Assembly: GCA_900770945.1 (NCBI GenBank)
Contig: CAAGME010000015.1
Span: 62,001 to 126,000, forward strand
DNA from: Clostridia bacterium
GTDB lineage: Bacteria; Bacillota; Clostridia; Christensenellales; Borkfalkiaceae
Direction: 5' to 3'
DNA: 64,000 nucleotides
The notes beneath the pieces were generated by a model that saw only the letters and a list, made by a program, of their open reading frames with translations, had not been told where the DNA came from and did not search any database. Both the position numbers and the translations under genes were made by a program. This document shows positions 32,931 through 41,651 of this stretch, one piece after another. The number at the start of each line of letters is the position of its first letter. Positions within the stretch are counted from its first letter, which is position 1.

Positions 32931-32979
32931 CGAACGTTTGTTCTATAATTATTCTACCACAAGTTTTTCGAAAATGCAA
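32931..32979 (-). promoter_or_regulatory. Promoter of the phage-like operon with a LexA/SOS box
   Basis: Minus-strand -35 TTGCAT (32979-32974), 17-bp spacer ending in TGG, -10 TAGAAT (32956-32951). The start site falls on CGAACGTTTGTTCT (32931-32944), which contains GAAC-N4-GTTC, the Gram-positive LexA (DinR) box. A leader of about 205 bases leads to the regulator gene. The 451 bases between 32738 and 33188 are otherwise very AT-rich, with GTCCCGCTTTTT repeated near 32819 and 32986. Confidence 0.65.
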
Positions 32980-33120
32980 CAAGTTGTCCCGCTTTTTTAA
33001 AAAAAATTTTTTTCACGTTTAAAAATCGCCGATAAAATGCGGGATTTTGCGTTTAAATTTTGCCGCTGAAATTAAAAATTAAGCAAAATAAAAAAATTTT
33101 TGCTACTTAGCCTAAAAAGA

Positions 33121-33150
33121 TTGTCGTTTTTTGTCGTATTATGTTATACT
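33121..33150 (+). promoter_or_regulatory. Promoter of the exported beta-propeller gene
   Basis: -35 TTGTCG (33121-33126), 18-bp spacer ending in TGT, -10 TATACT (33145-33150). It lies 39 bases before the ATG at 33189. Confidence 0.6.
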
Positions 33151-33188
33151 ATTAAGTATCAAAAAAATAATACGTTCGGCGGTGAAAC

Positions 33189-35696
33189 ATGAAGCGGATT
33201 GTTTCCTTTATTTTATCGCTTGCAAGTCTTTTTCTTCTTGCAACGGCGAGTTACGATTTTTCGACAAACAAAAAAACAACCGAGGCGTACGCTTTGGAGA
33301 GTATTTCCACAAGCGTTGTTTCGCCTGCCTCCTATCCCGAATACCTTGCTCTCTCCTCCCCCGTGGACGTCTACGTCAGCGGCGAACCCACCGACGGGGA
33401 CTATGTTTTGGCAATAGCCGAACCGCACAAGATTTTTGTATACAGAAACGGCGTTTACAAAACCTATCCTCTTCCCGATTATACGGTTTCTAAGCTTGCC
33501 GTGTTCGGCGATTACGTGATTTTCCTTTCAAGTTCGGGCATCTACTATTTTTCGGATGAAACGCCCGTAGAAAACGGTTGCGTTAAGGCAGTCGATTCGC
33601 TCGTCAAATCGGCAAACAGTTTTATTTTGACCGAGAGCCTTTTAATAGTAAACCCGTCGAGCGAGATACGCTCTTACGAAGTCGTCACGACCGAAACCGG
33701 TCTTGAATTTCACCAAAGAATTTCCTCGAGCCTCGGTTTCACGCCGACATGCCTTACGTACGACAACGGCAACACGTACTATTTTTACGAAAAAACTTTA
33801 AGGCTTTTTTCGACGAATACTCCCGTGGAAATCGCTCGGAATCTGAAAGACCCGCGCTACGCGGTCGCCGGCAACGGTTACGTTTACTTTTCTTCGGCGG
33901 ACGGCATTTATTCGGTTGAGCTTGCCACCGCAACGACAAAACAGATTGTCCCGGCAGGCTCGGTAAACGCCCTTTCGAGCCTCGTTTCGCCCCAAGGGTT
34001 ATTCCTTTACGGCAAGTCGCTTTACGTCTGCGACAGTTCGATTGACGCCGTTATGGTGATAAACACGGACACGAACGAGTTTACTTCTTTCGCTATTACC
34101 GCGCGCGGAGATTTGCCGAACAGAGTCACCTCTCAACCCAAGTCTATTACCGCAAACGACTCTTCGCTTTTTATCCTCGACGATTCGCAAGTCAAAATTT
34201 ACGACCTTAACGCAAAAACCTTTGCCGCCGAAAAGTTAGAAGGCATAGGCGGCAGCGACAAAATCGCGGCGACAACGTCCTCCCTTTTGCTCGCTTCGGG
34301 CGACGACTTAAACCTCTTTCTTCTCAACAAAAACGGAGCTTACGAGCGCGCGGAAATTAAAAGCGACACTGCAAACTACCGCAACATAACCGCCGTTTGC
34401 GCGTACGACAAGAATTTCTACTTTATAAACAACGAGCTTATAGACAGCGTTTCGTACGCCGTCGTATATGAAATCGACGTAACAACCCGCTCGATAAAAC
34501 GCCTTGCAAACATAAAAGGCACGGGCGAGCTTATAACTTCCGACGTGTTCGGTCGCCTTTACGCAACCGTTTACGACAACGGAGAATACAGGGTTTTCGG
34601 CAGCGAAGAAAACTTCTTCACCGAAAACGGCTTGCTTTTGACGACCACCGTCAAACCGTTAGCTTCTTTCGTGGACATCGAAGGCACGGTGTTTTTACTT
34701 TCGGAAGCAAACAAAATAACTTCCGTGACCACGGGCAAAACCTCTTCGAGAGCGGAATACGAACTTTCGCTTTCTCAAAACCTGCCCGCATTGACTGCGC
34801 TCGACGCCTGTCTTGTACCCGCCTCCGACAAAACCTTTTTCCTCTATAAAGGCTTCGTTATTTCGGCAGAACCGACGTTCGGAGTCGCCACCCCGGAAAA
34901 GCTTTCCGTCCCCGAGGATTATTCGGTAGAACTTAACGCAAAACCCGAAAAGGTTTCCATTGAAAAATATTCCCGTTACTTTGGCGTAGACCTCGAAAAA
35001 ACCGCCGAAAACAGCCGCTTCGAATATGTCGGCTACGGCGCGGAAGAAGCCGAAAAAGAATACTTTTTGCTCGCCGAAACAGACCGTTACGCGCTCGTTA
35101 CGAGCGACGAAAAGTCCGCCGTGGTCCGCAAGGACGATATCATCAGAATTTCCGACGGCATAACCGAAACGAGCGGCTCGCGGTTTGCCGTGACGGACGT
35201 GAACGCCTATTCTTACCCCGTCGCCCGCGCGCCGTTTACGGCTTTTTGCATAAGCTACAACGAAAAGGTCGAAGTTAAAGGCGTAATAACGCTTAACGGC
35301 AAAAGCTTCACGCTCATAAGCCGCGGCGAAGATACGGGTTACGTCCCCACGTCTATGCTGAAAAACGCCGTCGCGGCGGACTCCACCCCGCACGAATATT
35401 ACACGGCTTCGGTCGGCAGAAGCGGCGCGAAAGTGTACTCGGACGAAGCTTTGACCGAAGAAGTCGGCTCGTTCAAACCGTCGCAAGACATTTTCGTAAT
35501 AACCGACGACGGCAAAATCGCCACCGTTTTATACGAAGGCAAGGTTTGCTACCTCGACTCCGCTCTTTTAAAATCCCACGGCTACTATGCGATAAGATAT
35601 CTTTTAGTCATAGTAATCCTGGTTTTCGCACTTTTTTCCACCGGCTATTATCTCGTCAAAACAAGGGTTTTTAATAAGAAAAATAAGGAAGAATAA
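33189..35696 (+). CDS. Large exported beta-propeller/SH3-like protein with C-terminal membrane anchor
   Basis: An 835-residue protein with a signal peptide (1-21), then many beta-propeller-like repeats (about 70-540) such as GNGYVYFSSADGIYSVEL, KSLYVCDSSIDAVMVIN and SSLFILDDSQVKIYDL. SH3-like segments follow in the C-terminal third (for example GEDTGYVPTSMLKN, SVGRSGAKVYSDEALTEEVG). A membrane helix at about 800-822 is followed by a short basic tail. The bulk faces outside the cell. The layout matches the smaller gene at 31297, so they may be related and work together. Function is unknown. It ends in a bidirectional terminator. Confidence 0.8.
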   Translation: MKRIVSFILSLASLFLLATASYDFSTNKKTTEAYALESISTSVVSPASYPEYLALSSPVDVYVSGEPTDGDYVLAIAEPHKIFVYRNGVYKTYPLPDYTVSKLAVFGDYVIFLSSSGIYYFSDETPVENGCVKAVDSLVKSANSFILTESLLIVNPSSEIRSYEVVTTETGLEFHQRISSSLGFTPTCLTYDNGNTYYFYEKTLRLFSTNTPVEIARNLKDPRYAVAGNGYVYFSSADGIYSVELATATTKQIVPAGSVNALSSLVSPQGLFLYGKSLYVCDSSIDAVMVINTDTNEFTSFAITARGDLPNRVTSQPKSITANDSSLFILDDSQVKIYDLNAKTFAAEKLEGIGGSDKIAATTSSLLLASGDDLNLFLLNKNGAYERAEIKSDTANYRNITAVCAYDKNFYFINNELIDSVSYAVVYEIDVTTRSIKRLANIKGTGELITSDVFGRLYATVYDNGEYRVFGSEENFFTENGLLLTTTVKPLASFVDIEGTVFLLSEANKITSVTTGKTSSRAEYELSLSQNLPALTALDACLVPASDKTFFLYKGFVISAEPTFGVATPEKLSVPEDYSVELNAKPEKVSIEKYSRYFGVDLEKTAENSRFEYVGYGAEEAEKEYFLLAETDRYALVTSDEKSAVVRKDDIIRISDGITETSGSRFAVTDVNAYSYPVARAPFTAFCISYNEKVEVKGVITLNGKSFTLISRGEDTGYVPTSMLKNAVAADSTPHEYYTASVGRSGAKVYSDEALTEEVGSFKPSQDIFVITDDGKIATVLYEGKVCYLDSALLKSHGYYAIRYLLVIVILVFALFSTGYYLVKTRVFNKKNKEE

Positions 35697-35701
35697 TCGC
35701 T

Positions 35702-35755
35702 TAGGGATTGCATTCCTTATCTATAATTAGTGATGAAGAATGCAATCAATCCCTA
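35702..35755. repeat. Long imperfect palindrome
   Basis: TAGGGATTGCATTC (35702-35715) pairs with GAATGCAATC-AATCCCTA (35738-35755), interrupted only by a short ATCA duplication. It lies between the propeller gene and its terminator. It may be a solitary small inverted-repeat element or an RNA-stabilising hairpin. Confidence 0.6.
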
Positions 35756-35758
35756 CAC

Positions 35759-35790
35759 AAAAAAACGCGACTTAAAAGCCGCGTTTTTTT
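35759..35790. terminator. Bidirectional terminator
   Basis: AAAAAAACGCG (35759-35769) pairs with CGCGTTTTTTT (35780-35790). It ends the propeller gene on the plus strand and the rhamnose operon on the minus strand. Confidence 0.85.
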
Positions 35791-35806
35791 GTGTGTTATT
35801 TCGTAT

Positions 35807-38149
35807 TTAGAGCGATATTTTGCTTGATTTTTCGTTACAGCTTGCATTCACGACGCATTCGTCGCCCGTCTTTTTTATAACGGCGAGCGCGCGCCCGTAA
35901 TAAGTGTCGGTGTAGTCCTTGCAGTAACCTATCTCGTTATACGAGCATGCATTGCCCAAGGCGAGCAATTCGCCTCCCTTAACGTCAAGCTTGACTATGC
36001 CTCTTTCAAGCGGCTTAAACGTACCGTTTTTGTCGGTAAAGGCAATATTCACGAAAGCAACATCGCCCTTTTTTGCAACCTTTTCCGCCGAAAGCGAAAG
36101 GATTGTTTGTTTTTCCGCCGTTTTAAGCGAATACCTTGCGGTTTCCGCGCCTTTATCGTAAGCGACGGCGGTTAATTCGCCCGGCTCGTACTTAATTTTG
36201 AAAATCACGCGACAGTCTTTGCCGCGTTTTTTTACGGCTTTCAGCTTTCCGTTAAGGTAAAGCTCGACCTTTTCGGAACGCGTATACACTTCAACCTCGG
36301 CTTTTTTGCCCTCGTAGCCGTCCCACGACCAACTTTGCAGGGCGTTTGTAAATTTCCACGCCGACGGCGAATGTTTTTTTCCTGAGCCCGAGAGCGGTTT
36401 AACTGCGATAATCGGTCTTTTGTCCAACCCGAAAGCAACGCGCGTATAAGCCGCTTCGCCACCTTCGTTTCCTACTAAGTCAATTCTTCCGCTGCCCGCG
36501 GTAATCCAGCCGACCCCGTGCAGAAAGCTCGGCGCATAATCGGGGTACTCCCACGCGCCCACACCGACTTCGCCGAGATAATCTATTCCCGCCCACACAA
36601 AATCGCCTATGACGGCAGGGGTTTTTTCGGCTATTTTCATAAATTCGTAAGCGTCCGCGCAGAACGTTTCCGTGCCGAGAATAATTCTCTCGGGGTACTT
36701 TTTCACGTCCTTTTTATAGCGCAGAATACCGTAGTTATACCCGGCAACGTCCATTCGGGCGAAAGGCTCTCTCGTGGCGCGGTCGCACCCGCCGAGCTTC
36801 GCCATAGTCTTCATGAACTTTGCGCCGAGTATTCCGGCAAGGTTGTTGAAAAACTCGCTTCCCACCTTTTTTTCGGGGTTTAATTGCGCTTTTTTGTCCG
36901 AATAAACGCCGAAGCCGTGCTTATACAAAAAGTTGAAGAATATATTCACTCCGGCAGTCACAAAACGCGTATCGTCGTATTTTTTAACCTCGTCGCGCAT
37001 TTTTGCGAAAAATTCCACGCCCTTTTTTTCGGACGTTTCAGCAACCTCGTTGCCGAGCGAATAACCGATAACGCACGGGTGATTGTAATCTTTTTCCACC
37101 ATGTCGCGTATGTCGGCGGGGTATTCCTTTTCAAGCTCGGAAGCATAATCGAAGCGTGTTTTGTGAATATACCACATATCCGAATATTCGTCGAGAACGA
37201 GCATTCCCACCTTGTCGCAATAGTCGAGAATGAATTTAGAACACGGGTTATGCGCGCTTCTTACGGCGTTATAACCGCATTTTTTGAGCAAATCTATCTT
37301 GCGCTCTTCCGCTTCCTTTATTCCCCTCGCGCCGAGTATTCCGTTGTCGTGGTGAATACACGCGCCGCGCAAAATCACCCTTTTACCGTTGATTTCGAAT
37401 CCTCTTTTTGCGCTCAGGGATAATTTTCTCACGCCGAAATTCGTCTTGAAAACATCGTCGCAAAATTTTACGCTAAGCTCGTACAATCGCGGGGTCTCGC
37501 TGCTCCAAAGCTCGGCGTCATTTAAAACGACTTCAAACTCCGAAAAGCCGTTTACGTTTGTTTTTTCTCTTCCGCTTTTTATATGTCTTTCGCCTTTCTT
37601 TATCTCGTAATCGAATTCGCCCGCTTCGCTCAAAGCGACGCTTATACGAATTTTCGCCGGGTCAATCGAAAGCGTTTTCACCTTAACGCCGTTAAGCAAA
37701 ATATGCTTTTTGTCCGCAACGTAAAGGTATACCGGGCGGTAAATTCCCGCGCCGGAATACCAACGGCTGTTCGGCTGGTCTGAATTTTTAGCTATTACCG
37801 AGATTACGTTGTCCTCGCCTATTTTGAGTTTTTTCGTCAAATCGACGTAAAAATTCGTATACCCGTATGCGCGGAAAAATATCTTTTCGCCGTTTAAGTA
37901 TACTTCGGCATTTCTGTAAACGCCCTCGAACTCCAAAAACACTTTTTTGTCTTTATACTCGCCCGGCGCGAAAAAATGCTTTTCGTACTCATAGTCGTAG
38001 GATAAAAACCAACCCGTGTTAGTGCCGCCGTCGGCGTCTTTCGATCGCTTTTCGCTTATCTGCGCGTCATGCGGCAAAGCTACGGGCAAATACTTTTCTT
38101 CCGTCGTTTTTCTGTACGCCCAACCGTCGTTAAAAGGAATTTTTAACAT
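35807..38149 (-). CDS. GH2-family glycosidase (beta-galactosidase/glucuronidase type)
   Basis: A 780-residue cytoplasmic enzyme. The sugar-binding jelly roll comes first (FNDGWAY, LPHDAQI, YSGAGIYRPVYLYV), then an immunoglobulin-like domain. The TIM barrel (about 255-560) has RGACIHHDNG, the acid/base Glu in GYSLGNEVAET and the nucleophile Glu in ILGTETF. A C-terminal region of two beta domains follows. No signal peptide. It is the last gene of the rhamnose operon, 39 bases after rhaD, which suggests it removes the sugar left on rhamnose-containing oligosaccharides. Whether it is a galactosidase, glucuronidase or another GH2 activity cannot be said. Confidence 0.9.
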   Translation of the reverse strand: MLKIPFNDGWAYRKTTEEKYLPVALPHDAQISEKRSKDADGGTNTGWFLSYDYEYEKHFFAPGEYKDKKVFLEFEGVYRNAEVYLNGEKIFFRAYGYTNFYVDLTKKLKIGEDNVISVIAKNSDQPNSRWYSGAGIYRPVYLYVADKKHILLNGVKVKTLSIDPAKIRISVALSEAGEFDYEIKKGERHIKSGREKTNVNGFSEFEVVLNDAELWSSETPRLYELSVKFCDDVFKTNFGVRKLSLSAKRGFEINGKRVILRGACIHHDNGILGARGIKEAEERKIDLLKKCGYNAVRSAHNPCSKFILDYCDKVGMLVLDEYSDMWYIHKTRFDYASELEKEYPADIRDMVEKDYNHPCVIGYSLGNEVAETSEKKGVEFFAKMRDEVKKYDDTRFVTAGVNIFFNFLYKHGFGVYSDKKAQLNPEKKVGSEFFNNLAGILGAKFMKTMAKLGGCDRATREPFARMDVAGYNYGILRYKKDVKKYPERIILGTETFCADAYEFMKIAEKTPAVIGDFVWAGIDYLGEVGVGAWEYPDYAPSFLHGVGWITAGSGRIDLVGNEGGEAAYTRVAFGLDKRPIIAVKPLSGSGKKHSPSAWKFTNALQSWSWDGYEGKKAEVEVYTRSEKVELYLNGKLKAVKKRGKDCRVIFKIKYEPGELTAVAYDKGAETARYSLKTAEKQTILSLSAEKVAKKGDVAFVNIAFTDKNGTFKPLERGIVKLDVKGGELLALGNACSYNEIGYCKDYTDTYYGRALAVIKKTGDECVVNASCNEKSSKISL

Positions 38150-38188
38150 CTAAGCACCTTTTTTATCTTAGTCAAAAAATATTTTATC

Positions 38189-39001
38189 TTAATCCAAAAA
38201 ATCTTTTCTGTATTTCACCCCGAAAGCCTTTGCAAGCAATTCGAGCTGGTCGTCGCGAATGGTGTTTATGCGCTTTGCGGGAAGTGTAAGCATATAAATT
38301 TCCGCGGCTTTTTCAACCGTCTCCACAAGCCCGAAAGCCTCGTCGAGCGTTTCGCCCGCGCCGTAAACGCCATGTAAAGCCCAAACGACAACCCTGAACT
38401 CCTTCATCTTTTCCGCGGTCGCAACGCCGATTTCGTTCGTTCCGCAAAGCATCCACGGAAGAACGCCCACCCCGTCCGGGAAAACGACTATGCACTCGGT
38501 GGACATTTGCCAAAGCGTATGCGTAAGCTTTTTTTCGTCAAGCTCGTGAACGTAATTCATCGCGAGCAAATGCGTCGGGTGCGTGTGCATGACTATTCTG
38601 TTTTTCGGGTTTTCGCTAAGCCGCGCCATATGGCTCATCATATGCGCGGGGAATTCCGAAGTAAATCTTCCGCCGTCCTTATACCCCCACAAAAGCTGAG
38701 CGACTTTTCCGTCCTCTTTTATGCGGATTATCCCGAGGTTTGTTTCGGGGTCGTCCTCAACGTTTTTGAAGTATTTGCCCGTACCGGTGACGATAAAAAC
38801 TCTGCCTTTAAGCAAGTTTGCGTCAAAACCGAGCGGGATTTCACGTATAACGTTCGTCACGTCTATATAGTCTTTGTATTCTTCCTCGTCCAAAAGTCGG
38901 GAAATATTCCCTCCGTTTCTTTCGTCCCAACCGAGGCGATACATGTTCGAAGCTGTCTTTGCCGTTTCTTTAAGGAACGGTGCGTTTAAAACGTTTTTCA
39001 T
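38189..39001 (-). CDS. rhaD: Rhamnulose-1-phosphate aldolase
   Basis: A class II, zinc-dependent aldolase that splits L-rhamnulose-1-phosphate into dihydroxyacetone phosphate and L-lactaldehyde. I take the start at 39001 (270 residues, close to the 274 of E. coli RhaD), with AAAGGA 9 bases upstream. GWDERNGGNISRLL, the zinc-ligand pair in VMHTHPTHLLAM, the acidic residue in the STECIVVFPDG stretch and the later zinc His in WALHGVYGAG are visible. It follows rhaA by 17 bases. Confidence 0.95.
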   Translation of the reverse strand: MKNVLNAPFLKETAKTASNMYRLGWDERNGGNISRLLDEEEYKDYIDVTNVIREIPLGFDANLLKGRVFIVTGTGKYFKNVEDDPETNLGIIRIKEDGKVAQLLWGYKDGGRFTSEFPAHMMSHMARLSENPKNRIVMHTHPTHLLAMNYVHELDEKKLTHTLWQMSTECIVVFPDGVGVLPWMLCGTNEIGVATAEKMKEFRVVVWALHGVYGAGETLDEAFGLVETVEKAAEIYMLTLPAKRINTIRDDQLELLAKAFGVKYRKDFLD

Positions 39002-39018
39002 AGTTTTTTCCTTTATGT

Positions 39019-40266
39019 TCATCTTTTCAAAAGCACATCCTGCTCGTATTTTTCTATTTCGTCGTAATAATCGTCGCTCATGTTCTCGCGGCGCAGATAC
39101 TCGTTCCACACGTCCGCAAACGGAAGCATTTTCGCCTTTTCGTTCATCGCCATGAGCTTTGAAAAATTACCTTCGTTCTGCAATTTTTTAAGTTCGTCGT
39201 TCGGTAAGAGCAACGCGTACAAAAGTCCTTTTTGCATAGACCTTTGCCCCGTGACCCACGCCGAAATTCTGTTGACGGAAGCGTCGAAGTAGTCAAGCCC
39301 TATCTTAACGCGTTCGCAAGCGTCGTTTCTTACGATTTCTTTGGCGATTTCCTTTAATTCGTCGTCAAAAATCACAACGTGGTCGCTATCCCATCTCACC
39401 GGGCGCGTAACGTGAAGCGCAACCTTGTCGTAAAAGGCGAGAAGTGACGGTATTTTGTCCGAAACGACTTCCGTCGGGTGATAATGCCCATTGTCGAGAA
39501 GACAGCAAATTCCGCGCGTAGCGGCGTAATTTTGATAAAATTCGTTGCTTCCGACGGTATAACTTTCAACGCCTATGCCAAAGACCTTGCTTTCGACCGC
39601 GACCGTCACGAGATTTTTGTCGCAACTTTCGAGAATTTCGTCGAGCGAGCGCATAAGCGTCAACCTCGGCGTAAGCCTGTCGGCAGGCACGTCCTTAAAC
39701 CCGTCCGGAATCCAGATATTCATGAGAGCGGGTTTTGCGAACGCCTTTGCAAGCTCCGCGGTTATTTCAGCGCACCTTTTGCCATGTTCGACCCAGAACT
39801 TGCGCGTTTCTTCGTCGGGCGAAGAAAGAGTAAGCCCGTTTTTTACCTTCGGGTGAGCAAAGAACGTCGGGTTAAAATCTATGCCGTCAAGCCCGATTTT
39901 TTTAGCAAGCTCCACCCACGGCTTAAAGTATTCGAATGTATACTTATCTCTGTCTACCTTCCCCTTGTCTTTGCCTAAAACGGCGTAGGACGCGTGCAAA
40001 TTTAACCGTTTTTTGCCCGGCATAAAGGAAAAAGCCTTTTCTATGTCCTCAAAGAGTTGGTCTTTGCCGACCGCTTTTCCGGGATAATTACCGGTAGTCT
40101 GTATGCCGCCGCTTAAAGCTTCGCTGCCGTCGAAGCCGAGAACGTCGTCGCCCTGCCAGCAATGCACGGAAACGGGTATTGTTTTAAGTTTGTCGATGGC
40201 TTTTTCGACATCTACTCCGCAATCGGCGTAAATTTTCGCCGCGCTCGTAAAACGTTCGTTTATCAT
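39019..40266 (-). CDS. rhaA: L-rhamnose isomerase
   Basis: A 415-residue TIM-barrel enzyme converting L-rhamnose to L-rhamnulose. It matches RhaA throughout: VSVHCWQGDDVLGFD at the N-terminus, LNLHASYAVLG, the metal-binding region LLDNGHYHPTEVVSDKI and RWDSDHVVIFDDEL. The length matches E. coli RhaA (419). The ATG directly abuts the rhaB stop codon (TAAATG), with GGAGG inside the end of rhaB, so the two are translationally coupled. Confidence 0.97.
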   Translation of the reverse strand: MINERFTSAAKIYADCGVDVEKAIDKLKTIPVSVHCWQGDDVLGFDGSEALSGGIQTTGNYPGKAVGKDQLFEDIEKAFSFMPGKKRLNLHASYAVLGKDKGKVDRDKYTFEYFKPWVELAKKIGLDGIDFNPTFFAHPKVKNGLTLSSPDEETRKFWVEHGKRCAEITAELAKAFAKPALMNIWIPDGFKDVPADRLTPRLTLMRSLDEILESCDKNLVTVAVESKVFGIGVESYTVGSNEFYQNYAATRGICCLLDNGHYHPTEVVSDKIPSLLAFYDKVALHVTRPVRWDSDHVVIFDDELKEIAKEIVRNDACERVKIGLDYFDASVNRISAWVTGQRSMQKGLLYALLLPNDELKKLQNEGNFSKLMAMNEKAKMLPFADVWNEYLRRENMSDDYYDEIEKYEQDVLLKR

Positions 40267-41649
40267 TTAAGGTTTAACCTCCGTTATATCGAAAGATTTT
40301 TTTATTGTTTCGCGTCCGCTTTCGACGCTTTCTATCTCGCCGCAATAAATGAATTGAATAAGTAAATTGCCTATCGCGGTAGCCTCCTTAGGTCCCGCAT
40401 AGACGGGCAAACCGACGTATTTTGCAGTCAGCTCGTTTAAAAGCATGTTTTGCGAGCCGCCGCCGATTACGCTCAATTTTTGATACTCTTCGCCCGTAAC
40501 GCTTTGTATTTCTCTTATGCACTCCGCGTACGAGCGGGCTAAGCTGTTAAACACGCAATACGCCGTTTCGCCGAGAGTTAGCCGTTTTCCTACCGCTTCG
40601 TAAATTGTTTCCGTCATGCTTTCAGGCGACAAAAGCTCGGGCGAAAGCGCGTCGAAAATGTAATCGTTCTCGTTTTTGCGGGCTAAATCGACAATCGAAG
40701 AAAACGAGTAATCCTTTGCGATTTCCTCGCGCACGCGCTGAATAATCCACAGCCCCGTAACGTTTTTTTGAAAGCGGAAATAATAATCGTCGCCGCCCTC
40801 GTTGGAATAGTTAAAAAGTCTGCTCTTTTCGTCGTTTGAAAAGGTTTTTCTTTCAACGCCGACAAGCGACCAGGTGCCGCTTGAAATATACGGTTCGCCC
40901 CTTTTTACGGGTGCAGCTATAACCGCGCTCGCCGTGTCGTGCGTAGCCGTCAAAACGACTTCCGCGTCATAACCCAAAAATTCTTTTATTTCTTTTTTGA
41001 ACGTCCCTACTTTTTCGCCCGGCAAGCTCAACTTGCCGAAAAGCCTTTCGTCAAAACCGAGGGCCTTTAAAATATCCTTGTCGAACTTGTGCGTTTTACC
41101 GTTGACAAGCCCCGAAGAAAGAGCGTTCGTGTACTCTTGCTTTTTTACTCCCGTCAGAAAAAACGAGAGATAGTCCGGCAACATCAAAAAGCTTTTAGCT
41201 CTTTTTAGTCGCCCCTCCGTTTTGTCGTCGTACAGTTGATAAACGGTATTGAACGGTTGAAACTGAACGCCCGTTTTTTCATACAACGATTCAAAAGGAA
41301 TGATTTTATGAACCTTTTCGGCGGCTCTTTTTCCGCGTGCGTCGCGATAAGCGTAAACTTCTCCCGACAGTCTGTCGTCATCGCCTAAAAGCGCGTAATC
41401 CACAGCCCATGTGTCTATCCCGACGGTTGTCGGGGTTTTCCCGATTTCGCCCGCCTTTTTAAGCCCGTTCAACACTTCGTTGCAAAGCCTTTTCACGTCC
41501 CATACGAGTTTGCCGTCTCTTTCGTCCGCGCCGTTAAAAAAACGATAAACTTCTTCGGTTTTTATTTTTCCGTCCTCTATCCAACCGAGAATGTGCCGCC
41601 CCGAGGACGCGCCTATATCGATTGCAAGACTATACCTTTTTTCTTTCAT
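40267..41649 (-). CDS. rhaB: Rhamnulokinase
   Basis: A FGGY-family sugar kinase that phosphorylates L-rhamnulose. I take the start at 41649 (460 residues), with GGAG just upstream and the ATG 3 bases after the GH78 stop. Seen are the phosphate-1 motif AIDIGASSGRHILG, GIDTWAVDYALLG, TATHDTASAV and the adenosine motif LSVIGGGSQNMLLN. An ORF extending 47 codons upstream overlaps the rhamnosidase gene and is not credible. Confidence 0.95.
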   Translation of the reverse strand: MKEKRYSLAIDIGASSGRHILGWIEDGKIKTEEVYRFFNGADERDGKLVWDVKRLCNEVLNGLKKAGEIGKTPTTVGIDTWAVDYALLGDDDRLSGEVYAYRDARGKRAAEKVHKIIPFESLYEKTGVQFQPFNTVYQLYDDKTEGRLKRAKSFLMLPDYLSFFLTGVKKQEYTNALSSGLVNGKTHKFDKDILKALGFDERLFGKLSLPGEKVGTFKKEIKEFLGYDAEVVLTATHDTASAVIAAPVKRGEPYISSGTWSLVGVERKTFSNDEKSRLFNYSNEGGDDYYFRFQKNVTGLWIIQRVREEIAKDYSFSSIVDLARKNENDYIFDALSPELLSPESMTETIYEAVGKRLTLGETAYCVFNSLARSYAECIREIQSVTGEEYQKLSVIGGGSQNMLLNELTAKYVGLPVYAGPKEATAIGNLLIQFIYCGEIESVESGRETIKKSFDITEVKP

Positions 41650-41651
41650 TT

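Larger units (their letters stand above)
21545..32979 (-). mobile_element. Podovirus-like capsid cassette (cryptic prophage or gene-transfer-agent-like)
   Basis: Eleven minus-strand genes from 32737 to 21545 form one late operon: ArpU-like regulator, large terminase, two small genes, portal, scaffold, major capsid, adaptor, gp10-like protein, a coiled-coil/beta protein and a coiled-coil protein. They are closely spaced with 4-14 bp overlaps, no internal stops, and one promoter and one terminator at the ends. No integrase, excisionase, repressor, replication, holin, lysin or tail-fibre gene was found in the window, and no flanking repeats that look like attachment sites. The only other gene inside is an exported protein on the opposite strand at 31297-32037. 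Confidence 0.75.

Noticed and set aside
34695..35486. 263-codon ORF opposite the propeller gene
   Set aside because: It is an Arg/Phe/Gly-rich antisense shadow of a clear exported protein.
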